From the NCBI RefSeq assembly GCF_014647655.1, contig NZ_BMPP01000015.1:51441-115440 (forward strand): a stretch of 64,000 bases of DNA, in the 5' to 3' direction. Below, piece after piece: positions 27,518 through 36,037 of the stretch. Under the pieces are notes generated by a model. The model was not told where the DNA came from and made no database searches. It saw only the letters and a list, made by a program, of their open reading frames with translations. Position 1 is the stretch's first letter, and every line of letters starts with the position of its first letter. Origin of the DNA: Deinococcus malanensis (GTDB taxonomy: Bacteria > Deinococcota > Deinococci > Deinococcales > Deinococcaceae). The position numbers were made by a program, and so were the translations under genes.

Positions 27518-28993
27518 TCACGACGACGCCCGCCGGTAGAGCCGCGAGGCGTCACGAGTCACCTGATGGCGCCAGCCTGATGTTCCTGCCGAACCTGCCA
27601 CGACCAGCAGACGCTGCTGCTGGCTGTCGAGAATGCAAGTGCGCAGTTCCTCCAGATCCAGCTCGGCGAGCAGTTCTGCCTGCAAGGTGCGGCACAGCTC
27701 CTCATTTTCAGGTATGCCCGCCAGGTCACGCAGCTCATGCGGATCTTCTAGAAGGTCAAACAGCAGCGGAGCGTGGTTGTGCACGTAGACAAATTTGTGT
27801 CTGCCGGCCCTCAGCATCAGCATGAGCTCGACCGTACCTTCAGAGAAATACTCCGATATGGCGCGGTCGGGCCATGCCCCGCTGCGTCCTTCAAGCAATG
27901 GGCGCAGACTCTGTCCGGCCGGGGGCAGCCCGTACGCTGGCCGTTGCGGAACGCCCGCGTAGTCCAGCAGGGTCGCGGTAAGGTCAACCAACGAAACCAC
28001 TTCCGTACGGAGGGATGACTGACGCTCCCCTGGAAGAGCCACGATCAGCGGCACCTTGGTGGCGCCGTCGTAAAACGTACGCTTGAACCACATGCCATGC
28101 TCGCCCAGCATCTCACCGTGGTCGCTGGTAAAGACCACCAGGGTGTTGTCCAGGCCCAGCCGGTCAAGCTCGTCCAGCAGCTGACCCACCAGACTGTCCA
28201 TATAGCTCACGGCTGCGTAGTATGCTCGGCGCGCCTGAAGCGTTTCGGTGCTGCTCAGGGGAAAGCGGTCTACCTCATGGTGAATCTGAATCCACTGGCT
28301 GTAGGGATGAAGCGACGCAAAGTCTGCGGCTGGTGCCTCGGGTGGCGGGATGGGTCTGTCCTCGTACAGGTTCCAGTACGCCTGCGGTACCAGAAACGGA
28401 TCGTGCGGATGACTAAATGACGCACACAGGAAAAACGGTTGTGCATTCTCATCCTCCGCGTCTGCACCCAGCTGCCGGAGACGCACCAGGGTGCTGTGCA
28501 GCACCTCGTCGTCGTACGACATCTGCAGACTCCAGGGCCTGACTGGCGGGTAGCGTAAGCGGTTGACACTCGTGCCTTCATTGGCGTGCGGCCCCCGTGT
28601 CCAGTCGGGGGTCAGGTCCAGGCCAGTAGGGGAGATGTCGCTGGTCAGCCGCTCCTGAAACCCGTGCAGCTGATCCGGACCGACAAAGTGCATCTTGCCC
28701 GACAGAATGGTCTGGTACCCGGCCTGGTTGAGCTGGTGCACAAAGGTCGGCATGCTGGCCGGAAACTCAGAGCCGTTATCGTAGGCTCCATTGTCTCTGA
28801 CCAGCGTGCCGGTCATGAACGCGGTCCTGGATGAAACACAGATGGGTGAGTTGCAATAGGTGGAGGTGAAGGCCACGCCGCGGGCCGCGAGGCGGTCAAG
28901 ATGCGGCGTCAGCACGGCGGGATGGCCCAGGTGACCAATGACGTTGTGCGCCATCTGGTCGACCATGATCATGAGGATGTTCGGTTGTGACAT
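27518..28993 (-). CDS. sulfatase, choline-sulfatase-like
   Basis: Alkaline-phosphatase-superfamily sulfatase of 491 aa, expected to remove sulfate esters. The formylglycine site is C52 in SPICVSSRTAFMTG (C-x-S-S-R), the metal site starts with MIMVDQM and continues with FTSDHGEMLGEHG. The C-terminal stretch FVYVHNHAPLLFDLLEDPHEL and the ILDSQQQRLLV end resemble choline sulfatases (BetC). The Cys needs a maturation enzyme, none of which is visible here. Without a signal peptide it is cytoplasmic. Between a sugar-binding protein and nagA, a sulfated sugar (for example GlcNAc-sulfate) is a reasonable alternative substrate. ATG has GGGAG 5 bp upstream. Confidence 0.87.
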   Translation of the reverse strand: MSQPNILMIMVDQMAHNVIGHLGHPAVLTPHLDRLAARGVAFTSTYCNSPICVSSRTAFMTGTLVRDNGAYDNGSEFPASMPTFVHQLNQAGYQTILSGKMHFVGPDQLHGFQERLTSDISPTGLDLTPDWTRGPHANEGTSVNRLRYPPVRPWSLQMSYDDEVLHSTLVRLRQLGADAEDENAQPFFLCASFSHPHDPFLVPQAYWNLYEDRPIPPPEAPAADFASLHPYSQWIQIHHEVDRFPLSSTETLQARRAYYAAVSYMDSLVGQLLDELDRLGLDNTLVVFTSDHGEMLGEHGMWFKRTFYDGATKVPLIVALPGERQSSLRTEVVSLVDLTATLLDYAGVPQRPAYGLPPAGQSLRPLLEGRSGAWPDRAISEYFSEGTVELMLMLRAGRHKFVYVHNHAPLLFDLLEDPHELRDLAGIPENEELCRTLQAELLAELDLEELRTCILDSQQQRLLVVAGSAGTSGWRHQVTRDASRLYRRASS

Positions 28994-29093
28994 GCCGTCT
29001 CCCTGGAGGTATCGAAGGCAAAACTCAGGACTGATGTGCGGAGTCAGCGGCCCAGAATAGGGAACCTGGCACGGCCGTCACACCACAGTTGAA

Positions 29094-29130
29094 AAGCAGT
29101 GACAGGGCGCCTGCTGCCCTGTCACTGCTT
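29094..29130 (-). terminator. strong terminator of the sugar-binding protein gene
   Basis: A perfect 15-bp inverted repeat (29094-29108 with 29116-29130, 7-nt loop). On the minus strand the stem ends in GCTTTTC, 42 bp after the stop of the binding-protein gene. Confidence 0.8.
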
Positions 29131-29172
29131 AATTGCTCTCGGATCACTCGGTCTGTTGCGACTGGCCCTGGT

Positions 29173-30438
29173 TCAGCGGGCTGCGTCGCGCTTGCCGTCG
29201 GCAACCTGCTTGGCAATGGCTGCCTGCGCTTCGTCGAGCGCGTCTTTGGCGTCCTTATTGCGCAGCAGCACATCATCCACAGCTTTGTTGATGGCGCTTT
29301 CGTAGGAGGGTGCGTACACCGGTACCGTGTCTACGTAGGTGTACTTGAGGTTGTTGGACAGCTTCGTGAAATTGGGGTTCTTGTTGGCCAGACGCGCGAC
29401 CTGATAGCCGGGCAGGTCGTTCTGCTCCGCCGCCCAGACCTTGGCGCCTTCTGTGGCCAGATACTTGGCGAAGGCAAATGCTTCCTTGGGATGTTTGGTG
29501 CTGCGGGGAATTTCGATGTTGAATCCGCCGCCCCACGAGCTCGCTCCGTCCTGCTTACCATCCTCGGTTGGCACTGCCACAAAGCCGTACTGCATATTGG
29601 GCGCGTTGACTCTCAGGGTGGTCAGGTAATTGCCGTTGCGCACCACCATGGGGACCTTGCCGGACATAAACTCATCCTGAGCTCCGCCGCCGAAGGACGC
29701 CCTAAAGGCAGCGTAGTTGTTGGCACCGTACTTGTCGGTCCACTTCTTCATCCAGTTCAGGACCTTGACAGCAGTGGGGTTGTTCGCACGCGCCTCTTCA
29801 TTGTCTTTGTCGAAGAAGCTTCCGCCCGCGTTGGTGACCCAGCCGGAGTACCCAAACTCCCCAAAGTTGGGGTGGAATCCCATGCGGACCCAGCGGTTGC
29901 CGTCCTTCTTGTCCAGCTTCAGGGCGTAGCTCCACAGTTCATCCCAGGTCTTGGGAGGCTTGTTCGGGTCGAGCCCGACTTCCTTGAATGCCGCCTTGTT
30001 GTAGAACAGCACCCGGGTATCCGTCACGAAGGGCAGCGCATACTGCTTGCCGTTGTACGTCCCAGTGTTCCACAGGTTCGCAAAGAAGCCGCTCTTGAGC
30101 TTGTCCGCCCCCAGTGCACTCAGGTTCAGGATCTGGTTTTTCGCGGCGCGCTGCTTGCCGCTCCGGATGTCGATGACAACGACGTCTGGAGCGTTGCCTG
30201 CTGCCACGCCAGCCACCGTTTTGGTGATGATCTGGTCAAAGGGAACGCCGGTGTACTCCACCTGGATGTTGGGGTTGCGCTGGTTCCAGGTGTTGACGAT
30301 ACGGGTGATGGTAGGACGGCGCTGTTCACTGAGCCAGTGAGCAGAGAATTTGAGGTTGACTTTCTGGGCGGCGGCGGGAGCTCCCAACGCGTTCAGGCCG
30401 AATAGCAGGCCGGTGACAATAAGAATTTTGCGCTTCAT
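29173..30438 (-). CDS. extracellular solute-binding protein, sugar ABC transporter (family 1)
   Basis: A 421-residue periplasmic/secreted binding protein for a carbohydrate ABC importer. The signal peptide is MKRKILIVTGLLFGLNALG with cleavage probably after APAAAQ. The mature part has typical family-1 marks: TITRIVNTWNQRNPNIQVEY, PDVVVIDIRSG, FYNKAAFKEVGLDPNKPPKTWDEL and GVAVPTEDG-like and WGGGFNIEIPRSTKHPKEAFAFAKYL segments. No permease or ATPase gene is adjacent on either side, so it must work with components encoded elsewhere. Its own promoter, operator-like repeat and terminator make it a single-gene unit. GGAGG lies 6 bp before the ATG. Confidence 0.92.
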   Translation of the reverse strand: MKRKILIVTGLLFGLNALGAPAAAQKVNLKFSAHWLSEQRRPTITRIVNTWNQRNPNIQVEYTGVPFDQIITKTVAGVAAGNAPDVVVIDIRSGKQRAAKNQILNLSALGADKLKSGFFANLWNTGTYNGKQYALPFVTDTRVLFYNKAAFKEVGLDPNKPPKTWDELWSYALKLDKKDGNRWVRMGFHPNFGEFGYSGWVTNAGGSFFDKDNEEARANNPTAVKVLNWMKKWTDKYGANNYAAFRASFGGGAQDEFMSGKVPMVVRNGNYLTTLRVNAPNMQYGFVAVPTEDGKQDGASSWGGGFNIEIPRSTKHPKEAFAFAKYLATEGAKVWAAEQNDLPGYQVARLANKNPNFTKLSNNLKYTYVDTVPVYAPSYESAINKAVDDVLLRNKDAKDALDEAQAAIAKQVADGKRDAAR

Positions 30439-30449
30439 AACTTGCCTCC

Positions 30450-30470
30450 TGTATCGCTGTGAGCGACATA
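30450..30470. promoter_or_regulatory. operator-like inverted repeat in the leader of the binding-protein gene
   Basis: TGTATCGCT-GTG-AGCGACATA: two 9-bp arms with two mismatches around a 3-bp centre, placed between the -10 box and the ribosome binding site. Position and form suit a LacI/GntR-type repressor site. No regulator gene is seen in the window. Confidence 0.45.
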
Positions 30471-30490
30471 TTCAATTCATTCGTTCTTTA

Positions 30491-30519
30491 ATAGTATAAA
30501 AAAACTAAGGTTCCGTCAA
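30491..30519 (-). promoter_or_regulatory. sigma-70 promoter of the binding-protein gene
   Basis: On the minus strand TTGACG (30514-30519) and TACTAT (30491-30496) are separated by 17 bp, including a run of seven T. This is the best -35/-10 pair in the window. Confidence 0.75.
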
Positions 30520-30853
30520 GGAGAAATTAGGTTTTCTTGGGAGGACTGCCGTGTGGCAGGAAGTATTTCCATCGGAGGTGCCGGTCCGGTAGACCCTCCC
30601 TGTGGATCAGGCTGTCGACAGGCTCTCCAAGGCCTCTGCGGGAGCTTTGGTTAGGGGACTGAGGGATGTGGCCCTTTGCAAAACCTGATTCGGAAATCTG
30701 GGCCGTGGGGCTTTCTTGCCCTGATGTGCCTTCCTGCGCGCCATTCTCGGGGCTCTGTGGCTTTTGGCGCGACCCCCAACACTCGCCCAAGACCAGTCCG
30801 GCTTGATGTTCGCCTGGTTCTGGCAATCTTGGAAGGGACGCCTGGAGGTTTTT
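30520..30853. other. 334-bp divergent spacer
   Basis: Between the promoter of the binding-protein gene (leftward) and the second ThuA gene (rightward). A small hairpin CTGCC-GTGT-GGCAG is at 30546-30559. No gene and no clear rightward promoter are seen. Confidence 0.3.
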
Positions 30854-31585
30854 ATGAACAGCCGCATCAGAGTGACTGTCTGGAACGAATTTCGTCATGA
30901 GCAGCGCAATCCGAAGGTTCAGGAACACTACCCGCAGGGCATTCATGCCGTGATCGCCGGCGCTCTTGCAGGGGAGGACGTCGACGTCCGGACCGCTACC
31001 CTCGACGAGCCCGAACACGGTCTGACGGCAGAGGTGCTCGGTCAGACGGACGTGCTCCTGTGGTGGGGCCACCTGGCGCACGACGAGGTGCGTGATGAGG
31101 TTGTCGAGCGCGTCTACGACCGCGTCATGGAGGGCATGGGGCTGATCGTGCTGCACTCTGGCCACTTTTCCAGGATCTTTAAACGGCTGATGGGCACCAC
31201 CTGCGACCTCAAATGGCGCGAAGGCAACGACCGGGAACGTCTGTGGGTGGTGTCCCCGGGGCACCCCATCGTGGAAGGGGTCGGTGAATACATCCAGCTG
31301 GAGCACGAGGAGATGTACGGCGAGCACTTTGACATCCCTGCTCCCGATACGCTGGTTTTTATCAGCTGGTTTACCGGTGGAGAGGTGTTCCGCAGCGGAG
31401 CGTGCTACGAGCGCGGCCGAGGCAAAATCTTCTACTTCCGTCCAGGGCATGAGACGCACCCGACCTACCACCACCCCGACGTCCAGCGCGTGCTGCGCAA
31501 TGCCGTGCACTGGGCGGCCCCCACCGTGCGGTCCACGCCGCGTGCTTTCGGCCATGCCCAGCCTCTCGAAGGAGCCGGCTCATGA
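30854..31585 (+). CDS. ThuA-domain protein (second copy)
   Basis: ThuA-family protein of 243 aa: [13 protein letters not shown] at the N-terminus, [46 protein letters not shown] and the C-terminal [21 protein letters not shown]. The upstream frame is open from 30764, but ATG 30854 has GGAGG 7 bp before it and starts the conserved domain. It overlaps a Gfo/Idh gene by 4 bp, repeating the pair at 21117-22852, though sequence similarity between the two ThuA proteins is low by eye. The pair is probably transcribed from the 30439-30853 spacer. Confidence 0.88.
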   Translation: MNSRIRVTVWNEFRHEQRNPKVQEHYPQGIHAVIAGALAGEDVDVRTATLDEPEHGLTAEVLGQTDVLLWWGHLAHDEVRDEVVERVYDRVMEGMGLIVLHSGHFSRIFKRLMGTTCDLKWREGNDRERLWVVSPGHPIVEGVGEYIQLEHEEMYGEHFDIPAPDTLVFISWFTGGEVFRSGACYERGRGKIFYFRPGHETHPTYHHPDVQRVLRNAVHWAAPTVRSTPRAFGHAQPLEGAGS

Positions 31586-32643
31586 CGCGGCCCGGAGAGG
31601 GCATCAAGGTGGGCGTTATCGGCGTGGGTGGAGTATCGCGCTTCCACTTCGAGGGGTACGCGGCAGCCGGAGCGCAGGTCGTCGCTGCCGCCGACGTGCA
31701 TGCCTCCGCCCTGCAGCAGGCTCAGTTGCACTGGTCGGTACCACGTGGCTATCAGGACTACCAGTCCCTCCTGAACGATCCGGAAATTCAGGCGGTATCG
31801 GTATGCCTGCCCAACGCTCTGCACCATCCGGTGACTGTGGCTGCGGCACAGGCCGGCAAGCATGTGCTGTGTGAAAAGCCGATTTCACTGTCGCTGGCCC
31901 AGGCCCGGGAGATGATTGACGCGTGCCATCAGGCCGGCGTCCTCCTTCAGACCGGACATCACCTGCGGACCAATCCGTACGCCGCCCAGGCCCACGAGCT
32001 GATTCACTCCGGTGCCCTGGGCCGGGTGACGTACCTGCGGCTGCGTCAGGCGCATGACTGGGGCGGAGCCCTGACGGTGCGGCCCTCGTTCGGCAGCCTG
32101 GAGCACGCCGGTGGAGGCACGCTGCTGGACAACGGAAGCCACATGATGGACCTCGCGCGCTATTTCGGCGGCGAGGTCCGCGAGGTGTATGCCCGCACCG
32201 CCACCCTGGGGTTCGACGTGGAAGTCGAGGACACCTCGGTCGTATCGCTGCAGTTCGAGTCCGGTGCCCTAGGGGTGGTCGAAAACGCCTGGACAGCCAC
32301 CGGTTGGGAGGAGGGTTTCTGGATCTACGGAACCCGGGGTGCACTGGAATACACCAACCGCACCGGAACTCCGGAGATGCGCCATGTGTTCCGTTCCTCC
32401 CCCGGCACGACATTCGCGGAGGTGGACGCCACCACCTACCGCTACGCAGGGCTGGAACCTCATGCACGGGGGGTCATGGCCTTTCTGGAAGCCATCCGGG
32501 GAGACCGCGAGGTGGTCTGCACGGGCGAGGACGGCCTGGAAGCCGTGAGGCTGATTCAGGCCAGTTACACCAGCGCCCGGCTGGGCCAACCGGTCCTCAT
32601 GACGCAGGACCGTGCTGAGAGCGGAACTGGTCCGGCGGTTTAG
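31582..32643 (+). CDS. Gfo/Idh/MocA family oxidoreductase (second ThuA partner)
   Basis: NAD(P)-dependent oxidoreductase, 353 aa. Rossmann motif [40 protein letters not shown] near residue 95 with the conserved Lys-Pro, and the substrate-domain segment [19 protein letters not shown] containing the Asp/His pair usual in the family. ATG overlaps the ThuA stop (ATGA). The sugar is unknown; the pairing with ThuA suggests 3-keto-sugar chemistry. Confidence 0.9.
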   Translation: MTRPGEGIKVGVIGVGGVSRFHFEGYAAAGAQVVAAADVHASALQQAQLHWSVPRGYQDYQSLLNDPEIQAVSVCLPNALHHPVTVAAAQAGKHVLCEKPISLSLAQAREMIDACHQAGVLLQTGHHLRTNPYAAQAHELIHSGALGRVTYLRLRQAHDWGGALTVRPSFGSLEHAGGGTLLDNGSHMMDLARYFGGEVREVYARTATLGFDVEVEDTSVVSLQFESGALGVVENAWTATGWEEGFWIYGTRGALEYTNRTGTPEMRHVFRSSPGTTFAEVDATTYRYAGLEPHARGVMAFLEAIRGDREVVCTGEDGLEAVRLIQASYTSARLGQPVLMTQDRAESGTGPAV

Positions 32644-32794
32644 GGACACGCACCGGTAGCCCGGATGATCGTCGCGACAGAGGTCAACCGAAGAGCGCCA
32701 GATACAGGCACTACGGTGCGCAGGACGCAGAGGCACATCCCCGGACTGTGCAGGGAGATGCACCCGTCTACACGACGCACCCCGAGGAGGCAGG

Positions 32795-33109
32795 ATGACT
32801 CCACCAGCTGAGCAGGTCGGCACCCGGCTGATGTTCGAAAACGACCGCGTGCGGGTGTGGGATCTCGCCCTGGTGCCGGGGGAGACTCTTGAAGCCCACA
32901 TTCACCGGCTCGACTACGTGTTCATCGTGATTCAAGGTGGCCAGCTGCGGCACGTTCATCCGGTGGATCCCACCCAGAACCAGGATGTGCGCTACGAGAC
33001 AGACCAGGTGGTGTTTCTTGAGGCCGGGGAGGGTCTGGTGCACCAACCACTGGTCAATATGGGTGACGCGCCCTACCGCAACCTGGTTATCGAACTGAAA
33101 GACCGCTGA
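32795..33109 (+). CDS. cupin-domain protein
   Basis: Small (104 aa) single-domain cupin. The first cupin motif is seen as GETLEAHIHRLDYVFIVIQGGQLRHVHP and the second near EAGEGLVHQPLVNMGDAPYRNLVIEL. One or two His ligands are present, so a metal site is possible. Such proteins bind or isomerise small molecules, or act as sensors; the substrate is not known. AGGAGG lies 4 bp before the ATG. It is 151 bp after the Gfo/Idh gene and may be co-transcribed with it. Confidence 0.8.
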   Translation: MTPPAEQVGTRLMFENDRVRVWDLALVPGETLEAHIHRLDYVFIVIQGGQLRHVHPVDPTQNQDVRYETDQVVFLEAGEGLVHQPLVNMGDAPYRNLVIELKDR

Positions 33110-33127
33110 GTCCCCGCAGCGCTCACT

Positions 33128-33166
33128 CTGCCCTACCCGGCCCTGAGCCTTAGCCGGGTAGGGCAG
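33128..33166. terminator. bidirectional hairpin between cupin and AAA genes
   Basis: A perfect 14-bp stem, 33128-33141 with 33153-33166, around an 11-nt loop. It has no clear T run but sits between two convergent genes and extends into the end of the AAA gene. Confidence 0.6.
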
Positions 33167-34479
33167 CCGGATGATCTGGGCAGGTACAGCGCATCCCAGT
33201 CACGTCGTACGGCGGACTCATCGGCCCGGCGTTCAAGCAGGTATTCCTGCACGCGGGCCATGCTCAGTGCCCCATCCGGAATCCGGCTGGCCAGGGCCTG
33301 GGCATCTTCCACGGCCCAGTCAGGCCAGAACCGGCGCAGCATGCCGCACAGCTGAGCCTGCGTGGCGTTGGCAATCAGCAGGTGCCGGTCGGCACGTCCG
33401 GGGCGAATCAGAGCCGGGTCCAGACCGGCGAGGTCGTTGGTGGTCATGAACGTCACCCGCCCCTCACCGGCAGCCACACCGTCCAGAGCATTCAGCAGGC
33501 CGTTGAAGCTCAACTTGACGGCCGGTGCACGAGGCTCACGTCCCAGAAAGACGGCGTCAATGTCTTCCAGCAGCAGCAGCGCACGGCGCGGCAGGTTGGC
33601 CAGCAGACGGGTCAGACGGTCATCACTCAGGTCAGGGGTCGCCAGATTCAGCACGCACACGTTCAAACCGAATGCTCCAGCCAGTGCGGCCACCAGACTG
33701 CTTTTGCCGTTACCGGGCGGACCATGCAGTAGGTACCCCCGGCGGTACGGAATGCCCATGCTGGCGTACCAGTCCCGGTCCGCGAAGAACGCGGCGAGAT
33801 CGCTGTGCAGTCCGCTGACCAGATCGGTGTCGTAGATCAGGCTGCTCAACGGGCGGGCAGGCCGGCGTTCGACCAGGGCCCAGCCCTCGTACTGTGGAGC
33901 GTGAATCTCGACTTTTCCGTCTGCCCGGCCGGCCGTGAAGTCATACGCCTCCTGTAACAGGTCGGGAATCACCGCCCGGGCCCCGGCGAGCATGCGGAAG
34001 GTCAGGCTGTGCGAATAGCCCAGCAGACGGTCGCTGTCACCCTTGCGCTGCTGCCGTTCAGGCCGTGCCAGAATCCAGTGTCCCCGGAAACGCAGCAGGA
34101 CCTGTCCGCTCAGCGGCACGAGGCGGACGTTGATCTCATCTCCATCGTGGTCGGTGCCCAGGGTCAGGTTCTGCCCACCCATCTGCTCGTTGAAGCGGGT
34201 GACGACGCCAAGGTGACGCAACCGGTGCCCTACAGGCTGTGCGGCGAGCCACGCGGCCAGCCACGGAAAGGCCGAATCGTCGCCCTGAACGTCAAGCGTA
34301 AAGGTCAGGTGGCGTTTGGCGAGTGTCCACAGGGCCACGGGCAGCGTCCTGGCATACAGGGCGGCCGCGCTCAGGGTTGCGATCAGCAGGCCGCCCTGCG
34401 CCAGTTCGTTGGTGGCGAGGGTCTGGCTGATCAGGTGGCGCAGTTCGTTCAGGAGAGTTGTCACGTTAGGAAAGGTCAT
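33133..34479 (-). CDS. BCS1-like AAA ATPase
   Basis: A 448-residue AAA+ protein. One hydrophobic segment near residues 28-50 (LLIATLSAAALYARTLPVAL) suggests membrane anchoring. A BCS1-type middle domain follows (about 60-215). The AAA module has Walker A GPPGNGKSS, Walker B LLLLEDIDAVF, sensor 1 MTTND and the arginine segment RPGRADRH. This order is that of mitochondrial BCS1, which moves folded Rieske protein across membranes. Bacterial relatives have no agreed role, and some occur in defence islands; nothing nearby supports either use. The final residues (SSGCPTRLRLRAG) run through a hairpin. Confidence 0.85.
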   Translation of the reverse strand: MTFPNVTTLLNELRHLISQTLATNELAQGGLLIATLSAAALYARTLPVALWTLAKRHLTFTLDVQGDDSAFPWLAAWLAAQPVGHRLRHLGVVTRFNEQMGGQNLTLGTDHDGDEINVRLVPLSGQVLLRFRGHWILARPERQQRKGDSDRLLGYSHSLTFRMLAGARAVIPDLLQEAYDFTAGRADGKVEIHAPQYEGWALVERRPARPLSSLIYDTDLVSGLHSDLAAFFADRDWYASMGIPYRRGYLLHGPPGNGKSSLVAALAGAFGLNVCVLNLATPDLSDDRLTRLLANLPRRALLLLEDIDAVFLGREPRAPAVKLSFNGLLNALDGVAAGEGRVTFMTTNDLAGLDPALIRPGRADRHLLIANATQAQLCGMLRRFWPDWAVEDAQALASRIPDGALSMARVQEYLLERRADESAVRRDWDALYLPRSSGCPTRLRLRAG

Positions 34480-34864
34480 GGGGCATCCAATGCATGAGAG
34501 TGGCCGGCACCGCCCCGATCAGGGCAGTGCTTGAGGGAATGTCGAGCGCCAGGAATGGCATGGCAACAACGTGGATCCCCGGCAACCGGGGCCGGGACTC
34601 AACACGGAAAAGTGCCTGAACTCAGCTTAGAGCTGCGCTGGTGCAGGCGCCTGGGCCGGATGGCGGAGACGAAAACAGGCGACATGACCGAGTTGGTCTA
34701 GGCCGGGCCGCTGCTCGGTCGAGTGCTCAGGTGGGGTGGATCCGGCAGCCATGATGGAGGGATGCTTCGGCATCCGACCCGGGTGCCGTGGGGTGGAGCG
34801 AGCCGTCGGTCGAGGTGCAGGCTTTCGCATGACCTGCTCAGCCCAGCTGTGGACCCGGCAGCGG
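34480..34864. other. 385-bp spacer
   Basis: Lies downstream of the leftward aldo/keto reductase and upstream of the leftward AAA gene. A short hairpin CCCCGG-CAA-CCGGGG (about 34577-34591) may be the reductase terminator. No credible gene is present. Confidence 0.35.
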
Positions 34865-35806
34865 TCAGGCAGACGTGATCCGGTTGACCTCCGCCAGCTC
34901 ATCAGACGTGAGGACCCACCCGGCGGCCTCGACGTTCTGGTCGATCTGTTCAGGCCGCGTTGCACCGGCGATCACGCTGCTGGTCACGTCTTGTGCCAGG
35001 AGCCAGCTGAAAGCCAGTTCCAGGAGACTGTGTCCCCTGTCCTGGGTGAACTGCCGCAGCTGTTCGACGACCGTCCAGTTGCGCTCGGTCAGGTACCGGT
35101 TCTGCGCACCTTCCGAGCCGGAAATGCGCCCTCCCTCCGGCAGTGGCTGCCCGGCGTGATACTTCCCGCTCAGCAGGCCGCTGGCCAGGGGGAAGTAGGG
35201 CAGCAGACCGATGTTCAGTTCCCGCATGGTGGGCAGCAGTTCGCTCTCGATGTCCCGCACGAGCAGGCTGTACTCGTCCTGGCAGGAGGTGACCCGGCTC
35301 AAGGCAAGCCGGCGGGCCGTTTCATCGGCGGCGCGAACTCCCGCAGCGTCCATGTTGGACACCCCCACCGCGCGCACCAGCCCCTCTTTCACCAGTTCAT
35401 CAAGGGCGCCCAGCGTGTCTTCAACAGGCGTTTCCGGATCTGGGCGGTGCAACTGGTACAGGTCCAGATAATCGGTGCCGAGCCGTTGCAGGCTCGCTTC
35501 GAGTGCCTGACGGACATAAGCGGGACGGGCACCCTGCATCTTCCCGCTGTCGTCCATCGGAATCCCGAATTTGCTGGCCAGAACGATCTGCTGTCGCTCG
35601 GCGCCAAGCGCCTTGCCCAGCATGGTTTCTGACCCACCCCGGTTGCCGTAGATGTCCGCAGTGTCGAACAGCGTGATTCCCCGGTCCAGGGCCTGTCTGA
35701 CCACGGCGGTGGTGGCGGCCTGATCGAGGCGGCCACCGAAATTGTTGCACCCGAGACCGACCACCGAGACTTTCAGGCCGGAGTGACCCAACACGCGTGT
35801 TTGCAT
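34865..35806 (-). CDS. aldo/keto reductase
   Basis: NADPH-dependent aldo/keto reductase, 313 aa, a (beta/alpha)8 barrel. The catalytic tetrad is visible: Asp and Tyr in LFDTADIYGN, Lys in VLASKFG, His in YQLHRPDP. The C-terminal cofactor segment is SSVIAGATRPEQIDQNVEAAGW. It resembles the YajO/IolS-type branch acting on small aldehydes or keto-sugars; the substrate is not certain. It stands alone, with the next leftward gene 385 bp away. The start ATG is preceded by a weak TAACAT box rather than a ribosome binding site. Confidence 0.9.
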   Translation of the reverse strand: MQTRVLGHSGLKVSVVGLGCNNFGGRLDQAATTAVVRQALDRGITLFDTADIYGNRGGSETMLGKALGAERQQIVLASKFGIPMDDSGKMQGARPAYVRQALEASLQRLGTDYLDLYQLHRPDPETPVEDTLGALDELVKEGLVRAVGVSNMDAAGVRAADETARRLALSRVTSCQDEYSLLVRDIESELLPTMRELNIGLLPYFPLASGLLSGKYHAGQPLPEGGRISGSEGAQNRYLTERNWTVVEQLRQFTQDRGHSLLELAFSWLLAQDVTSSVIAGATRPEQIDQNVEAAGWVLTSDELAEVNRITSA

Positions 35807-36037
35807 GAAGCATGTTATGCCAGCGGGCGGCGGACCTGCCTTAGTCGTACGAATTTTTTGTCCTGCAGGGTCTTATCCAGTGCACTGCCGTATTGGCGCG
35901 CCGCCAGAATGGGGGAACATCAGGTTATGCGGAGATGTACTGGCGCTCCGGAAATGAGTGCACACTGGGCACGCCTGGGCATCCGGCCACAGAAGATGGC
36001 CCATTTCACGTTACTGCTCCGGAGCGACCAGATGTCT

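Noticed and set aside
29089..30405. 438-codon rightward frame opposite the sugar-binding protein gene
   Set aside because: The leftward protein has a signal peptide and full family motifs, plus promoter and terminator; the rightward one has no family features.
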